Assembly: GCA_025965755.1 (NCBI GenBank)
Contig: JAOPWI010000309.1
Location: 1-23,083 of the forward strand
Length of the DNA stretch: 23,083 nucleotides
Reading direction: 5' to 3'
Source: Frankiales bacterium
GTDB lineage: Bacteria > Actinomycetota > Actinomycetes > Mycobacteriales > SCTD01
Numbering within the stretch: the stretch's first letter is position 1; each line of letters begins with the position of its first letter. Positions 6,312 through 13,900 of the stretch are shown one piece after another. The notes beneath the pieces are model-generated. The model was not told where the DNA came from and searched no databases. It saw only the letters and a list, made by a program, of their open reading frames with translations. The position numbers and the translations under genes were made by a program.

Positions 6312-7352
6312 CTAGATCCCGACGACCTGCTGCCACAGCGGCGGCGCGGACGGGTCGACCGCACGGGCGGCGAGCCGGTCGGCCCAGAAGCCCTCGGTGC
6401 CGCCCTCGTCGCGCCAGGCCCACAGCCGGGTGGTCGAGCGGTGCAGAGCGTGCTCGCGGGTGACGCCGATGCCGGCGACCAGCTGGTGGGCGATGGCCGC
6501 GATCCGGGTCGAGGCGTCGGCCGACACCACGCGGGCAGCCGCCACCGACGTCGCGGCGTACGAGGCGTCGCCGGACGCCGTCGCCAGCAGCGCCGCCTCG
6601 GCGCTGAGCGTGACGCTCGCGACCTCGCCGGCCAGCTCGGCCACGAGCTGCTGAACGGCCTGGAACTTCGCGATCGGCCGGCCGAACTGCTCGCGCTCCG
6701 AGACGTGGCGCAGCACCAGGTCGAGCGCGGTCTGGCCTGCCCCGGCGGCGAGGACGACGCGCGACAGCGCCCCCCGCAGGGCCAGCTCGGCCGCGACGGC
6801 GGGCTCGACGGCGGCCGCGGCCGTCGGGGAGACCCCGTCGAGGACGAGATCGTCGCGGGGCTCACCGGCCAGGTTGGTGCCCTCCGAGACGGCCGCGGTC
6901 GACGGGTCGACGACCACCACGACCGGACCGGACGGGCCGTCGGCCAGCAGCACGACCGACGACGCGATCCGGGCGTACGGGACCCGGCGCACCGTGCCGG
7001 TCAGCGCGCCCGACGCGTCGGCCGTGAGGCCGGCGCTGTCGAGCGCCGCGGTCAGCGGGCCCGAGGGGACCGGCAGCCCGGCGGCGCCCAGCAGCCAGGC
7101 GCCGACCAGGGCCGCCTCGGCGATCGGGACCCGCACCGCGCGGGCGCCGGCGACGCGCACGACCTCGGCAGCCTCGCGCAGCGTGCCGCCACCGCCACCC
7201 AGGGACTCCGGCACGTCGATGGTGGTGAGCCCCGACTCCTCGAGCGCCGCCCACGCGGCGGCGTCCCAGACGCCCTCCGCGGACGGCCCCGCCCCGAGAA
7301 TGCTCTCCGCGGTCTCGGTCAGCGGACGCAGGTCCTGCGCAGAGGCGTTCAT
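6312..7352 (-). CDS. Acyl-CoA dehydrogenase, second subunit of pair 1
   Basis: The 346-residue product is a divergent acyl-CoA dehydrogenase. The C-terminal helical domain is clear: EREQFGRPIAKFQAVQ (219-234) is the FAD-contacting block, and AGIGVTREHALHRSTTRLW (293-311) is the equivalent of the GGxGFTWEH helix, with its Glu at 300. The middle domain is degenerate: it lacks the SEPxxGSD and WTS flavin motifs of the partner. Shortened subunits like this form alpha2beta2 enzymes with a full-length partner (ChsE-type, FadE26/27 and FadE28/29 of mycobacteria). Its ATG overlaps the stop of the upstream dehydrogenase gene (ATGA), as expected for an obligate complex. The substrate is unknown. Confidence 0.88.
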   Translation of the reverse strand: MNASAQDLRPLTETAESILGAGPSAEGVWDAAAWAALEESGLTTIDVPESLGGGGGTLREAAEVVRVAGARAVRVPIAEAALVGAWLLGAAGLPVPSGPLTAALDSAGLTADASGALTGTVRRVPYARIASSVVLLADGPSGPVVVVVDPSTAAVSEGTNLAGEPRDDLVLDGVSPTAAAAVEPAVAAELALRGALSRVVLAAGAGQTALDLVLRHVSEREQFGRPIAKFQAVQQLVAELAGEVASVTLSAEAALLATASGDASYAATSVAAARVVSADASTRIAAIAHQLVAGIGVTREHALHRSTTRLWAWRDEGGTEGFWADRLAARAVDPSAPPLWQQVVGI

Positions 7353-8500
7353 CGGACTCCCAGTCCACGGGCGACGACGCCGCGCAGGATCTCGTTGGTG
7401 CCGCCGCGCAGCGTGAAGCCGGGGGCGTGCAGGACGGCGGTCGCGAGCATGCTCGACAGCGGCGAGCCGGCGAGGTCCGGCACGTCGGGCACGACCCGAC
7501 GGACCGCCTCGGTCAGCTGGCTCTCGAACCGGGTGCCGAGGTCCTTGACCAGCGCGGCCTCCACGTCGGGGCTCTGCCCGCTGGCGAGGGAGCCGCCGAC
7601 GGCGAGCGACATCTGACGCAGCACGAACAGCCGGGCCACCAGGCTGCCGAGAACGCGTCGCGCATGCACGTCGTCGGGCAGCGTGCCGGCGCGGATGGCC
7701 TCGACCCACAGCAGCAGCAGCGGCACGGTGGACAGCACGCGCTCCGGCCCGCTGCGCTCGATCGCCAGCTCGCTGGTGCACTGCTTCCAGCCGTCGCCGA
7801 CGCTGCCGAGCACGTCCTCGTCCGGAACGAAGACGTCGGTGAACACCACCTCGTTGAAGTGGTGCTTGCCGTCCAGGCTGATGATCGGTCGGATCTCGAC
7901 CCCGTCGCTGTGCAGGTCGATGATGAACTGGCTGAGCCCGGCGTGACGCGCGCTGTCCTCCCGCGGAGAGGTGCGCAGCAGCGCGATCATCCGGTGCGCG
8001 ATGTGCGCGCCCGAGGTCCAGATCTTCGCCCCGTTGACCCGCCAGCCCCCGTCGACCTTCTCGCCGCGGGTGCGCACCGACGCGAGGTCGGAGCCGGTGT
8101 CCGGCTCGCTCATGCCGATCGCGAAGTACAGCTCACCGCGGGCGATGCCCGGCACGAACCGCTGCTTCTGCTCCTCGGTGCCCCACTTGAGGATGCTGGG
8201 CGCCATCTGGCGCTCGGCGATCCAGTGCGCGGCGACCGGGGCGCCCGCAGCGAGCAGCTCCTCGGTGACGGCGAAGCGGTCCAGCGCGCTGGCGCCGCGG
8301 CCGCCGTACTGCTCGGGGTAGCTCATGCCGAGCCACCCCCTGGCGCCGAGCGCCCGGCTCAGGTCCAGGTCGACCCCGCCCAGCCAGGTGTCCACGGCGG
8401 GCACGAAGGCCCCCCGCTCCACCTCGCCGCGCAGGAACGCGCGGACCTCGAGCCGGAGCGCGCGGGTGCTCTCGGGCAGTGCGTGTGCGGCGAGCCTCAT
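7349..8500 (-). CDS. Acyl-CoA dehydrogenase, first subunit of pair 1
   Basis: The 383-residue product has all three acyl-CoA dehydrogenase domains. Visible motifs are SEPDTGSDLA (131-140, acyl/flavin-binding signature), IWTSGAHIAH (160-169, FAD contact), FNEVVF (215-220) and the C-terminal RGGTNEILRG (365-374). The enzymes introduce a trans-2 double bond into acyl-CoA and pass electrons to ETF. It lies 52 bases after the SDR gene on the same strand and overlaps the next dehydrogenase gene, so SDR and both subunits form one transcription unit. The ATG at 8500 has GTGAGG about 11 bases upstream, a slightly long spacing. There is no membrane segment. The pairing with the following gene is inferred from overlap and complementary domain content. 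Confidence 0.92.
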   Translation of the reverse strand: MRLAAHALPESTRALRLEVRAFLRGEVERGAFVPAVDTWLGGVDLDLSRALGARGWLGMSYPEQYGGRGASALDRFAVTEELLAAGAPVAAHWIAERQMAPSILKWGTEEQKQRFVPGIARGELYFAIGMSEPDTGSDLASVRTRGEKVDGGWRVNGAKIWTSGAHIAHRMIALLRTSPREDSARHAGLSQFIIDLHSDGVEIRPIISLDGKHHFNEVVFTDVFVPDEDVLGSVGDGWKQCTSELAIERSGPERVLSTVPLLLLWVEAIRAGTLPDDVHARRVLGSLVARLFVLRQMSLAVGGSLASGQSPDVEAALVKDLGTRFESQLTEAVRRVVPDVPDLAGSPLSSMLATAVLHAPGFTLRGGTNEILRGVVARGLGVR

Positions 8501-8552
8501 GCGTGGGGATACCTCACGGTTGCCGGGCCAGGGTCGGGGGCTGCGGCGGCCG

Positions 8553-9308
8553 TCAGACCGCCGGGCTGCCCGTGGCGTAGATGGTCTGGCCGGTGACGAA
8601 GCCGGACTCGGGCGACGCCAGGAAGGCGATGACCGCGGCGATGTCCTCGGGCTGGCCGATGCGCTTGACGGCGGCGCGCTCGCTGGCGGCCGCAACCAGG
8701 TCGTCCCACGAGCCGCCGGTCTTCTCGGTGATGGCCTTGGTCATGGCCGTCTCGACGAAGCCGGGGGCGACGCAGTTGGCCGTGATGCCGTACGGGCCGA
8801 ACTCGATGGCCAGGGTACGGGCCAGGCCCTGCAGGCCCGCCTTGGCGGCCGAGTAGTTGGCCTGGCCACGGTTGCCGAGCGCCGAGCGGGACGACAGGAA
8901 GATGATGCGGCCGAACTTGTTCTTGACCATGCTCTCCGACGCGGCCTGCGTGACGTAGAAGCTGCCGGTCAGGTGGGTGGCCAGGACGAGGTCCCAGTCG
9001 TCGTCGCCCATCTTGTAGAACAGGCCGTCCCGGGTGACGCCGGCGTTGTTGACGACGATGTCGATCTTGCCGAAGCGGCCGACCGCCTCGTCGACCGCGT
9101 GCTTGACCTCCGCGCGGCTGGTGATGTCCGCGGCGACGCCCAGACCCTCCGTCGGCAGGCCCTCGACCGCCTTCTTGGCGCCGGCGGCGTCCAGGTCGAG
9201 GGCGATCACGTTCGCGCCGTCCTCGGACAGGCGCCGCACCGTGGCGGCCCCGATCCCCTGCGCGCCACCGGTCACCAGTGCGACCCGACCATCCAGCTTG
9301 CCTGCCAC
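8553..9308 (-). CDS. Short-chain dehydrogenase/reductase (FabG-like)
   Basis: The 251-residue product is a classical SDR: cofactor loop TGGAQGIG (13-20), D40 after the second strand, NNAG (87-90), catalytic S139, Y152 and K156 (YSAAK), and PGFVETAM (182-189). An Asp at the end of strand 2 (LDLD, 37-40) suggests preference for NAD(H) over NADP(H). It would interconvert 3-hydroxyacyl-CoA and 3-ketoacyl-CoA or oxidise a ring/side-chain hydroxyl, fitting between the dehydrogenase pairs. The start is the GTG at 9308-9306, which gives a full N-terminus and has GAGAGG 6 bases upstream. A palindrome centred 36 bases upstream is a likely operator. FabG is the nearest well-known relative, but the context argues for catabolism rather than synthesis. 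Confidence 0.92.
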   Translation of the reverse strand: MAGKLDGRVALVTGGAQGIGAATVRRLSEDGANVIALDLDAAGAKKAVEGLPTEGLGVAADITSRAEVKHAVDEAVGRFGKIDIVVNNAGVTRDGLFYKMGDDDWDLVLATHLTGSFYVTQAASESMVKNKFGRIIFLSSRSALGNRGQANYSAAKAGLQGLARTLAIEFGPYGITANCVAPGFVETAMTKAITEKTGGSWDDLVAAASERAAVKRIGQPEDIAAVIAFLASPESGFVTGQTIYATGSPAV

Positions 9309-9333
9309 GTGCGTCCTCTCGTCGTGCGTTGAT

Positions 9334-9353
9334 CTGTCAGGACAGTCCTACAG
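9334..9353. promoter_or_regulatory. Palindromic operator candidate upstream of the SDR operon
   Basis: AGGACAGTCCT (9339-9349) is a perfect 11-bp palindrome about a central base. It is extended by CTGT on the left and ACAG on the right, with one extra base on the left arm. It lies 27-46 bases upstream of the SDR start, where a TetR-type repressor would block transcription. It does not match the KstR or KstR2 motifs that I know. Binding is inferred. Confidence 0.45.
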
Positions 9354-9369
9354 GGCCCGGGTACGGGCC
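9354..9369 (-). terminator. Short hairpin after dehydrogenase pair 2
   Basis: GGCCCG (9354-9359) pairs with CGGGCC (9364-9369) around GGTA. It lies 11 bases past the stop of the second dehydrogenase subunit on the minus strand and just before the SDR operator candidate. A weak terminator separating the two transcription units is plausible; the stem is only 6 bp. Confidence 0.35.
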
Positions 9370-9380
9370 GCGCGCAGGGG

Positions 9381-10499
9381 TCAGAGCCCGATGCGGTCGG
9401 CCAGCCGCGCGCGCTGCGCCGCCGGGCCACCCAGCAGACCGGAGTCGGCCCAGGCGCGGCGGAAGTACAGGTGGGCGTCCTGCTCCCAGGTGAAGCCGAT
9501 GCCGCCGAGAACCTGGATGGTCCAGTTGGCCGCGAAGGTGAACGCCTCGGACGCCTCCGCCTTGGCCAGCGGGCCCACCGTGGACAGCTCGGCGCTGCCG
9601 CCGTCGGCGACCATCACGGCGTACTGCGCGGCGGCGCGGGCGCCGTCCAGCGCGATCAACATCTCGGCGCACTTGTGCTTGATCGCCTGGAACGAGCCGA
9701 TCGGCCGGTTGAACTGCATGCGGTCCTTGGCGTAGGCCACCGCCATCGTCAGGCAGGCCTCGGTGCCGCCGACCATCTCGCTGGCGAGCAGCGCGCAGAA
9801 CAGGTCGACCAGCTCGTCGAGCGCGCCGGGAGCCGGGTCGCCGAGGGCGACCGCGGGCGTGCCGTCCAGGACGACCTCGGCGACCGGGCGGGTCAGGTCC
9901 AGGGCGTGCTGGCGCGTGCGGGTCAGGCCGGCCGCATCGCCCTGCACGACGTAGAGCCGGGCGTCGCCGGTCGGGGCGTCGGCGCCGACCGCGCTGACCA
10001 GGAGCACGTCGGCGCTGTGCCCGTGCTCGACCAGGGTCTTCCTGCCGGTGAGCGTCACCTGGTCGCCGCGCGACACCGCCGTCGTCGCCAGGCCGCGCGT
10101 GCCGGTCGGGCTGGCCACCTCGATCGTCGCGAGGGTCACGACCGCCTCGCCGGAGGCGATCCGCGGCAGGAGGTCGGCCTGCAGCTCGGGGCTGCCCAGG
10201 CGCTGGATCGCCAGCGAGGCGAACAGCCCGGCGAGGTACGGGGAGGACGACAGCGCGCGGCCGGTCTCCTCGAGCACGACCGCCGGCTCCAGGAGCCCGG
10301 TGCCGGAGCCGCCGTGCTCCTCGGCGATGTGCAGCCCGGGCAGGCCGAGCTGCTCGCTCATCTGCTTCCAGACCAGCGGGTCGTACCCGAGATCGGTCTC
10401 GGAGGCGGCGCGCACCGACGACAGCGGCGCCTTCTCGGTGAGGAAGCGACGCAGCGAGGAGCGGAACTCCTCCTGGTCCTTGCTGAAGGCGAAGTCCAT
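9381..10499 (-). CDS. Acyl-CoA dehydrogenase, second subunit of pair 2
   Basis: The 372-residue product is the shorter, middle-domain-degenerate type. MDFAFSKDQEEFRSSLRRF is the usual N-terminal helix. FNRPIGSFQAIKHK (263-276) is the FAD/dimer contact block and GGIGFTWEQDAHLY (332-345) carries the conserved Glu-bearing helix (E339). The SEPxxGSD and WTS blocks are missing. It starts one base after the stop of the full-length partner upstream, so the two are co-translated, as in mycobacterial FadE26/27-type heteromeric enzymes. It is close in pattern to the second subunit of pair 3. The substrate is not shown. Confidence 0.9.
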   Translation of the reverse strand: MDFAFSKDQEEFRSSLRRFLTEKAPLSSVRAASETDLGYDPLVWKQMSEQLGLPGLHIAEEHGGSGTGLLEPAVVLEETGRALSSSPYLAGLFASLAIQRLGSPELQADLLPRIASGEAVVTLATIEVASPTGTRGLATTAVSRGDQVTLTGRKTLVEHGHSADVLLVSAVGADAPTGDARLYVVQGDAAGLTRTRQHALDLTRPVAEVVLDGTPAVALGDPAPGALDELVDLFCALLASEMVGGTEACLTMAVAYAKDRMQFNRPIGSFQAIKHKCAEMLIALDGARAAAQYAVMVADGGSAELSTVGPLAKAEASEAFTFAANWTIQVLGGIGFTWEQDAHLYFRRAWADSGLLGGPAAQRARLADRIGL

Positions 10500-10500
10500 G

Positions 10501-11757
10501 TCAGCCTCTCGAGCCGGCGAGGTCGCGGAACGGGCCGGCGTCCAGGCGCGGCTCCTTGGGCAGGCCGAGCAGCTGCTCGCCGATGATGTTGCGCTGAATC
10601 TGCGAGCTGCCGGCGTAGATCGTGCCGGCGCGGGCGGACATGAAGGTCTCGACCCACGACAGCGGGGAGTTCTCCGTGCCGGCCTCGGGCATCTGCAGCA
10701 GCCCGCCGGTCGCCTGGCCGGTCGGCGCCAGGGCCTCCGGGCCGAGGATCTCGATGGCCAGCTCGGTGTAGGCCTGGGCGAACTCCGACCAGATGACCTT
10801 GCTGATGGAGGCCTCGGGGCCGGGCCGCCCGCCGTTGAGCAGGCGCGACAGCGAGATCAGGCCGCGGTAGCGCATGACCTCCACCCGGCTGTGGCACCAG
10901 GCCAGCCGCTCGCGGATGCGCGGGTCCTCGGTGAGGCCCCGCTCGCGCGCCAGCGCGACCAGCCGGTCCAGGTCACCGCGGAAACGGATCGCGTCCGTGG
11001 TGGCGCCGACGCCGCGCTCGAAGCCCAGCAGCGCCATCGCCGTGCGCCAGCCGTCGTTGACCCCGCCGACGACCTCGTGGGAGGCGGTCCGCGCGTCGGT
11101 GAAGAAGACCTCGTTGAACAGCGCGTAGCCGGCCATGTTGACGATCGGCCGGACCTCGACGCCCGGCTGGTCCATCGGGACCAGCAGGAAGGTGATGCCC
11201 TTGTGCTTGGCCGCCGACGGGTCGGTGCGGGCGAGCACGAAGATGTGGTCGGCGAGGTGGCCGGACGACGTCCACGTCTTCTGCCCGTTGATCACCCACT
11301 CGTCGCCGTCGAGGACGGCGGAGGTGCGGATGCCGGCCAGGTCGGAGCCGGCGTCCGGCTCGGAGTAGCCCTGGCACCAGCGCTGCTCGCCGGACAGGAT
11401 CCGGGGCAGGTAGTGCTTCTTCTGCTCCTCGGTGCCCAGGTGGATCAGCGTGTTGCCGAGCATGCCGATGCCGAAGCCGTCGTTCTCACTGCCCTGGGGC
11501 GCCCCCGCACGGGCGAACTCCTCGGCCAGCACCACCTGCTCGACCAGGCTCAGCCCGGCGCCGCCGTACTCCTTGGGCCAGGACACCGCGAGCATCTGGT
11601 GCTCGGCGAGCGTGCGGCGCCACGACTCCCGGAACTGCTCCCGCTCCTCCTCGGCGAGCGCTCCGAGCCCGGTCCAGCCGGCAGGCAGGTTCTCGCCGAG
11701 AAAGGCCCGGACGCGCTCGCGGAACGCCTCGGCCTCCGGCGGGTAGGTGATGTCCAT
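10501..11757 (-). CDS. Acyl-CoA dehydrogenase, first subunit of pair 2
   Basis: The 418-residue product is full-length: SEPDAGSDLA (132-141), QKTWTSSGHLADH (159-171), ALFNEVFFTD (212-221) and IYAGSSQIQRNII (380-392). The last block replaces the usual GGTxEI with AGSSQI, a common variant in FadE proteins of sterol and branched-acid clusters. The enzyme is expected to be cytoplasmic and FAD-dependent and to transfer electrons to ETF. The ATG at 11757 has no ribosome-binding site; TACGGT lies 6 bases upstream, pointing to a leaderless mRNA that starts the two-gene unit. A 96-base gap separates it from the acetoacetyl-CoA ligase gene on the same strand, so it probably has its own promoter. Confidence 0.92.
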   Translation of the reverse strand: MDITYPPEAEAFRERVRAFLGENLPAGWTGLGALAEEEREQFRESWRRTLAEHQMLAVSWPKEYGGAGLSLVEQVVLAEEFARAGAPQGSENDGFGIGMLGNTLIHLGTEEQKKHYLPRILSGEQRWCQGYSEPDAGSDLAGIRTSAVLDGDEWVINGQKTWTSSGHLADHIFVLARTDPSAAKHKGITFLLVPMDQPGVEVRPIVNMAGYALFNEVFFTDARTASHEVVGGVNDGWRTAMALLGFERGVGATTDAIRFRGDLDRLVALARERGLTEDPRIRERLAWCHSRVEVMRYRGLISLSRLLNGGRPGPEASISKVIWSEFAQAYTELAIEILGPEALAPTGQATGGLLQMPEAGTENSPLSWVETFMSARAGTIYAGSSQIQRNIIGEQLLGLPKEPRLDAGPFRDLAGSRG

Positions 11758-11760
11758 GCC

Positions 11761-11779
11761 CGGACCGTATCGGAGTCCG
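11761..11779 (-). promoter_or_regulatory. Leaderless promoter with overlapping inverted repeat, dehydrogenase pair 2
   Basis: On the minus strand TACGGT (11769-11764) ends 6 bases before the ATG at 11757. An inverted repeat CGGAC (11761-11765)/GTCCG (11775-11779), with an inner CCG-TAT-CGG, covers the hexamer. A repressor bound here would occlude the polymerase. No -35 is recognisable. Both roles are inferred. Confidence 0.42.
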
Positions 11780-11853
11780 TGTGGCGCACGACACCCTCCC
11801 CGGGGGCTACCGCTCGCGACCGGGGCCGGGCGAGGGCCGCCGGCGGGACCGGG

Positions 11854-13836
11854 TCACGACCGGGCTCCCAGGTACTCGACGAACCACTGCACGGCGGCCG
11901 GGTCGTCGACCGCGCCGAGGTTGAGCGCCTTGTCGACCGGGACGCCCTGCGCCATGCGCTTGAGGGGCACCTCGAGCTTCTTGCCGGTCGTCGTGTGCGG
12001 CACCGCGGGCACGGCGATGACCTCGTCCGGCACGTGCCGCGGGGACGCCCCCTCGCGCACCGCCGTCTTGATGGCCGTGACGAGCGCGTCGTCCAGCTCG
12101 ACGCCGGGCGCCAGGCGTACGAACAGCGGCAACCAGTAGCCGCCGTCCGGCGTCTCGACGCCCAGCACCAGCGCCTCGTCGATCTCCGCCATCGCCTCGA
12201 CGGCGGCGTAGATGTCCGCGCTGCCCATGCGCACGCCGTGGCGGTTCAGGGTGGAGTCCGAGCGGCCGTGCACGACGGTCGTCCCGCGCGAGGTCAGCGT
12301 CATCCAGTCGCCGTGGCGCCACACGCCGGGATAGACGTCGAAGTACGCGCTGCGGTAGCGCGCGCCGTCGTCGTCGCCCCAGATGCCGAGCGGCATCGAC
12401 GGCATGGGCGCCAGCACGACCAGCTCGCCGACCTCGTCGACCAGCGACCCGCCCTGCTCGTCCCAGGACTCGGCGTGAATGCCCAGGCCCCGGCAGGACA
12501 TCTCCCCGGCGGTGACCGGGTGCCAGGGCGAGTCGCAGACCAGCGCGGCGGCAAAATCGGTGCCGCCGCTGATGACGTGCATCGCCAGGTCCTCGGCGAC
12601 GTTGTCGTAGACCCAGCGAAAGGACGAGGCGGGCAGCGGCGAGCCGGTGACGCCCAGTGCCCGCAACGACGACAGGTCGTGCTCCGTGCCGGGACGGCGG
12701 CCGGCCTTCTCCGACGCCAGCAGATAGCCGGGGCTGGTGCCCAGCAGGGTCACCCGGTGCTGCGCCGCCAGCTGCCAGAGCCGGTCCTCGTCCGGCCACA
12801 GCGGGCTGCCGTCGTAGAGCACGCCGGTCGCGCCGAGCAGCATCCCGCTGAGCACGGCGTTCCACATGATCCAGCTGGTCGAGGTGTACCAGAAGTAGCG
12901 GTCGTCCTCGCGCACGTCGTACTGCAGGCCCTGCTGCATGTAGGCCATCACCAGCGCACCGACGTGGCTGTGCAGCAGGCCCTTGGGCAGCCCGGTGGTG
13001 CCTGAGCTGTAGACGACCCACAGCGGCGCCTCGGCCTCCAGCGGGGCGAACTGCGGCTCCCGGGGCCCGGCCGTCGCCTCGGCCCACGGCACCACGCGCA
13101 GCCCCTGCCGCTGCAGCGGCGGCCCGTCCAGGATCGGCACGTGCACCACGGCCTGCACGGTCGGCAGGCCGTCGAGCAGCTCGCCGACCGCCTCGCGGCG
13201 GTCCCGGGCCTTGCCGCCGAACCGGTAGCCGTCCGCGGTGACGAGCACCGTCGGGGCGAGCTGGGCGAACCGGTCGACGGCGCTCTGCGGGCCGATGTCG
13301 GGCGCGCACGCCGACCAGACGGCGCCCAGCGACGCGCACGCCAGCATGCCGACGACCGCGGCCGGGGTGTTGGGCAGGTAGCCGACGACGCGGTCGCCCT
13401 GCCGGACGCCGAGGCCGGTCAGGGTCGCGGCCAGCGCGCCGACTCGCCCGCGCAGCTCGTCCCAGGTGACCTCGACCGGCGGCCCCTCCTCGCCCAGCGA
13501 CAGCAGCGCGATGCCGCTGCCACGGGTGCGCAGCAGGTGCTCGGCGAAGTTCAGCCGGGCACCCGGGAACCACTGCGCTCCGGGCATCTCGCGGGTCGTG
13601 AGCACCTGCTCGTACGGCGTGCCGGCCTGGATGTCGAACACGTCCCAGACCAGCGCCCAGAAGTCCTCGAGGTGCTCGACCGACCAGCGCCACAGCGCGT
13701 CGTAGCCGGCGACGCCGGGCTCCACGGCCAGCCCGTGGCGGGCGCGGACCTGCTCCGCGAACGCGGTCAGCCGCGACCGCGCCATGCGCTCGGCAGACGG
13801 CTGCCACAGCACGGTTCCGGTCTCCTGCTCGCCCAT
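11854..13836 (-). CDS. Acetoacetate-CoA ligase (acetoacetyl-CoA synthetase)
   Basis: The 660-residue product matches the acetoacetyl-CoA synthetase branch of the ANL adenylate-forming family in length and layout. The N-terminal region has the ACAS-like WxWSVEHLEDFW and MPGAQWFPGARLNFAEHLL (84-102). The P-loop is YSSGTTGLPKG (276-286). The hinge region contains HGDWMTLTSRGTTVVHGRSD (508-527), and the C-terminal adenylation Lys lies in TTGKKLEVPLKR (616-627, K619). It would convert acetoacetate, ATP and CoA into acetoacetyl-CoA for thiolysis, salvaging ketone bodies or breakdown products of Leu and branched acids. The ATG at 13836 is preceded by AGGAGG with 6 bases spacing, so it is not leaderless. 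It is divergent from the P-protein gene across 64 bases. Confidence 0.92.
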   Translation of the reverse strand: MGEQETGTVLWQPSAERMARSRLTAFAEQVRARHGLAVEPGVAGYDALWRWSVEHLEDFWALVWDVFDIQAGTPYEQVLTTREMPGAQWFPGARLNFAEHLLRTRGSGIALLSLGEEGPPVEVTWDELRGRVGALAATLTGLGVRQGDRVVGYLPNTPAAVVGMLACASLGAVWSACAPDIGPQSAVDRFAQLAPTVLVTADGYRFGGKARDRREAVGELLDGLPTVQAVVHVPILDGPPLQRQGLRVVPWAEATAGPREPQFAPLEAEAPLWVVYSSGTTGLPKGLLHSHVGALVMAYMQQGLQYDVREDDRYFWYTSTSWIMWNAVLSGMLLGATGVLYDGSPLWPDEDRLWQLAAQHRVTLLGTSPGYLLASEKAGRRPGTEHDLSSLRALGVTGSPLPASSFRWVYDNVAEDLAMHVISGGTDFAAALVCDSPWHPVTAGEMSCRGLGIHAESWDEQGGSLVDEVGELVVLAPMPSMPLGIWGDDDGARYRSAYFDVYPGVWRHGDWMTLTSRGTTVVHGRSDSTLNRHGVRMGSADIYAAVEAMAEIDEALVLGVETPDGGYWLPLFVRLAPGVELDDALVTAIKTAVREGASPRHVPDEVIAVPAVPHTTTGKKLEVPLKRMAQGVPVDKALNLGAVDDPAAVQWFVEYLGARS

Positions 13837-13887
13837 GGGCGCCTCCTGCTCGGTCGGTGCGACAGCAGACCACGACCGCCGGTCGGG

Positions 13888-13893
13888 CAGGAT
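13888..13893 (+). promoter_or_regulatory. Leaderless -10 candidate for the P-protein gene
   Basis: CAGGAT (one mismatch from TANNNT) is followed by exactly 7 bases and then the GTG at 13901. No ribosome-binding site and no clear -35 are visible. It matches the arrangement at the TetR gene (CAGGCT-N7-GTG). Confidence 0.4.
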
Positions 13894-13900
13894 GGTGCCG

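Noticed and set aside
8553..9308. FabG of fatty-acid synthesis
   Set aside because: The fold fits, but no acyl carrier protein or synthase genes are nearby, the cofactor loop suggests NAD, and the operon holds catabolic dehydrogenases.
10048..13005. 985-codon open frame on the plus strand
   Set aside because: It is antisense to the pair 2 dehydrogenase and acetoacetyl-CoA ligase genes and has composition typical of antisense GC-rich DNA.
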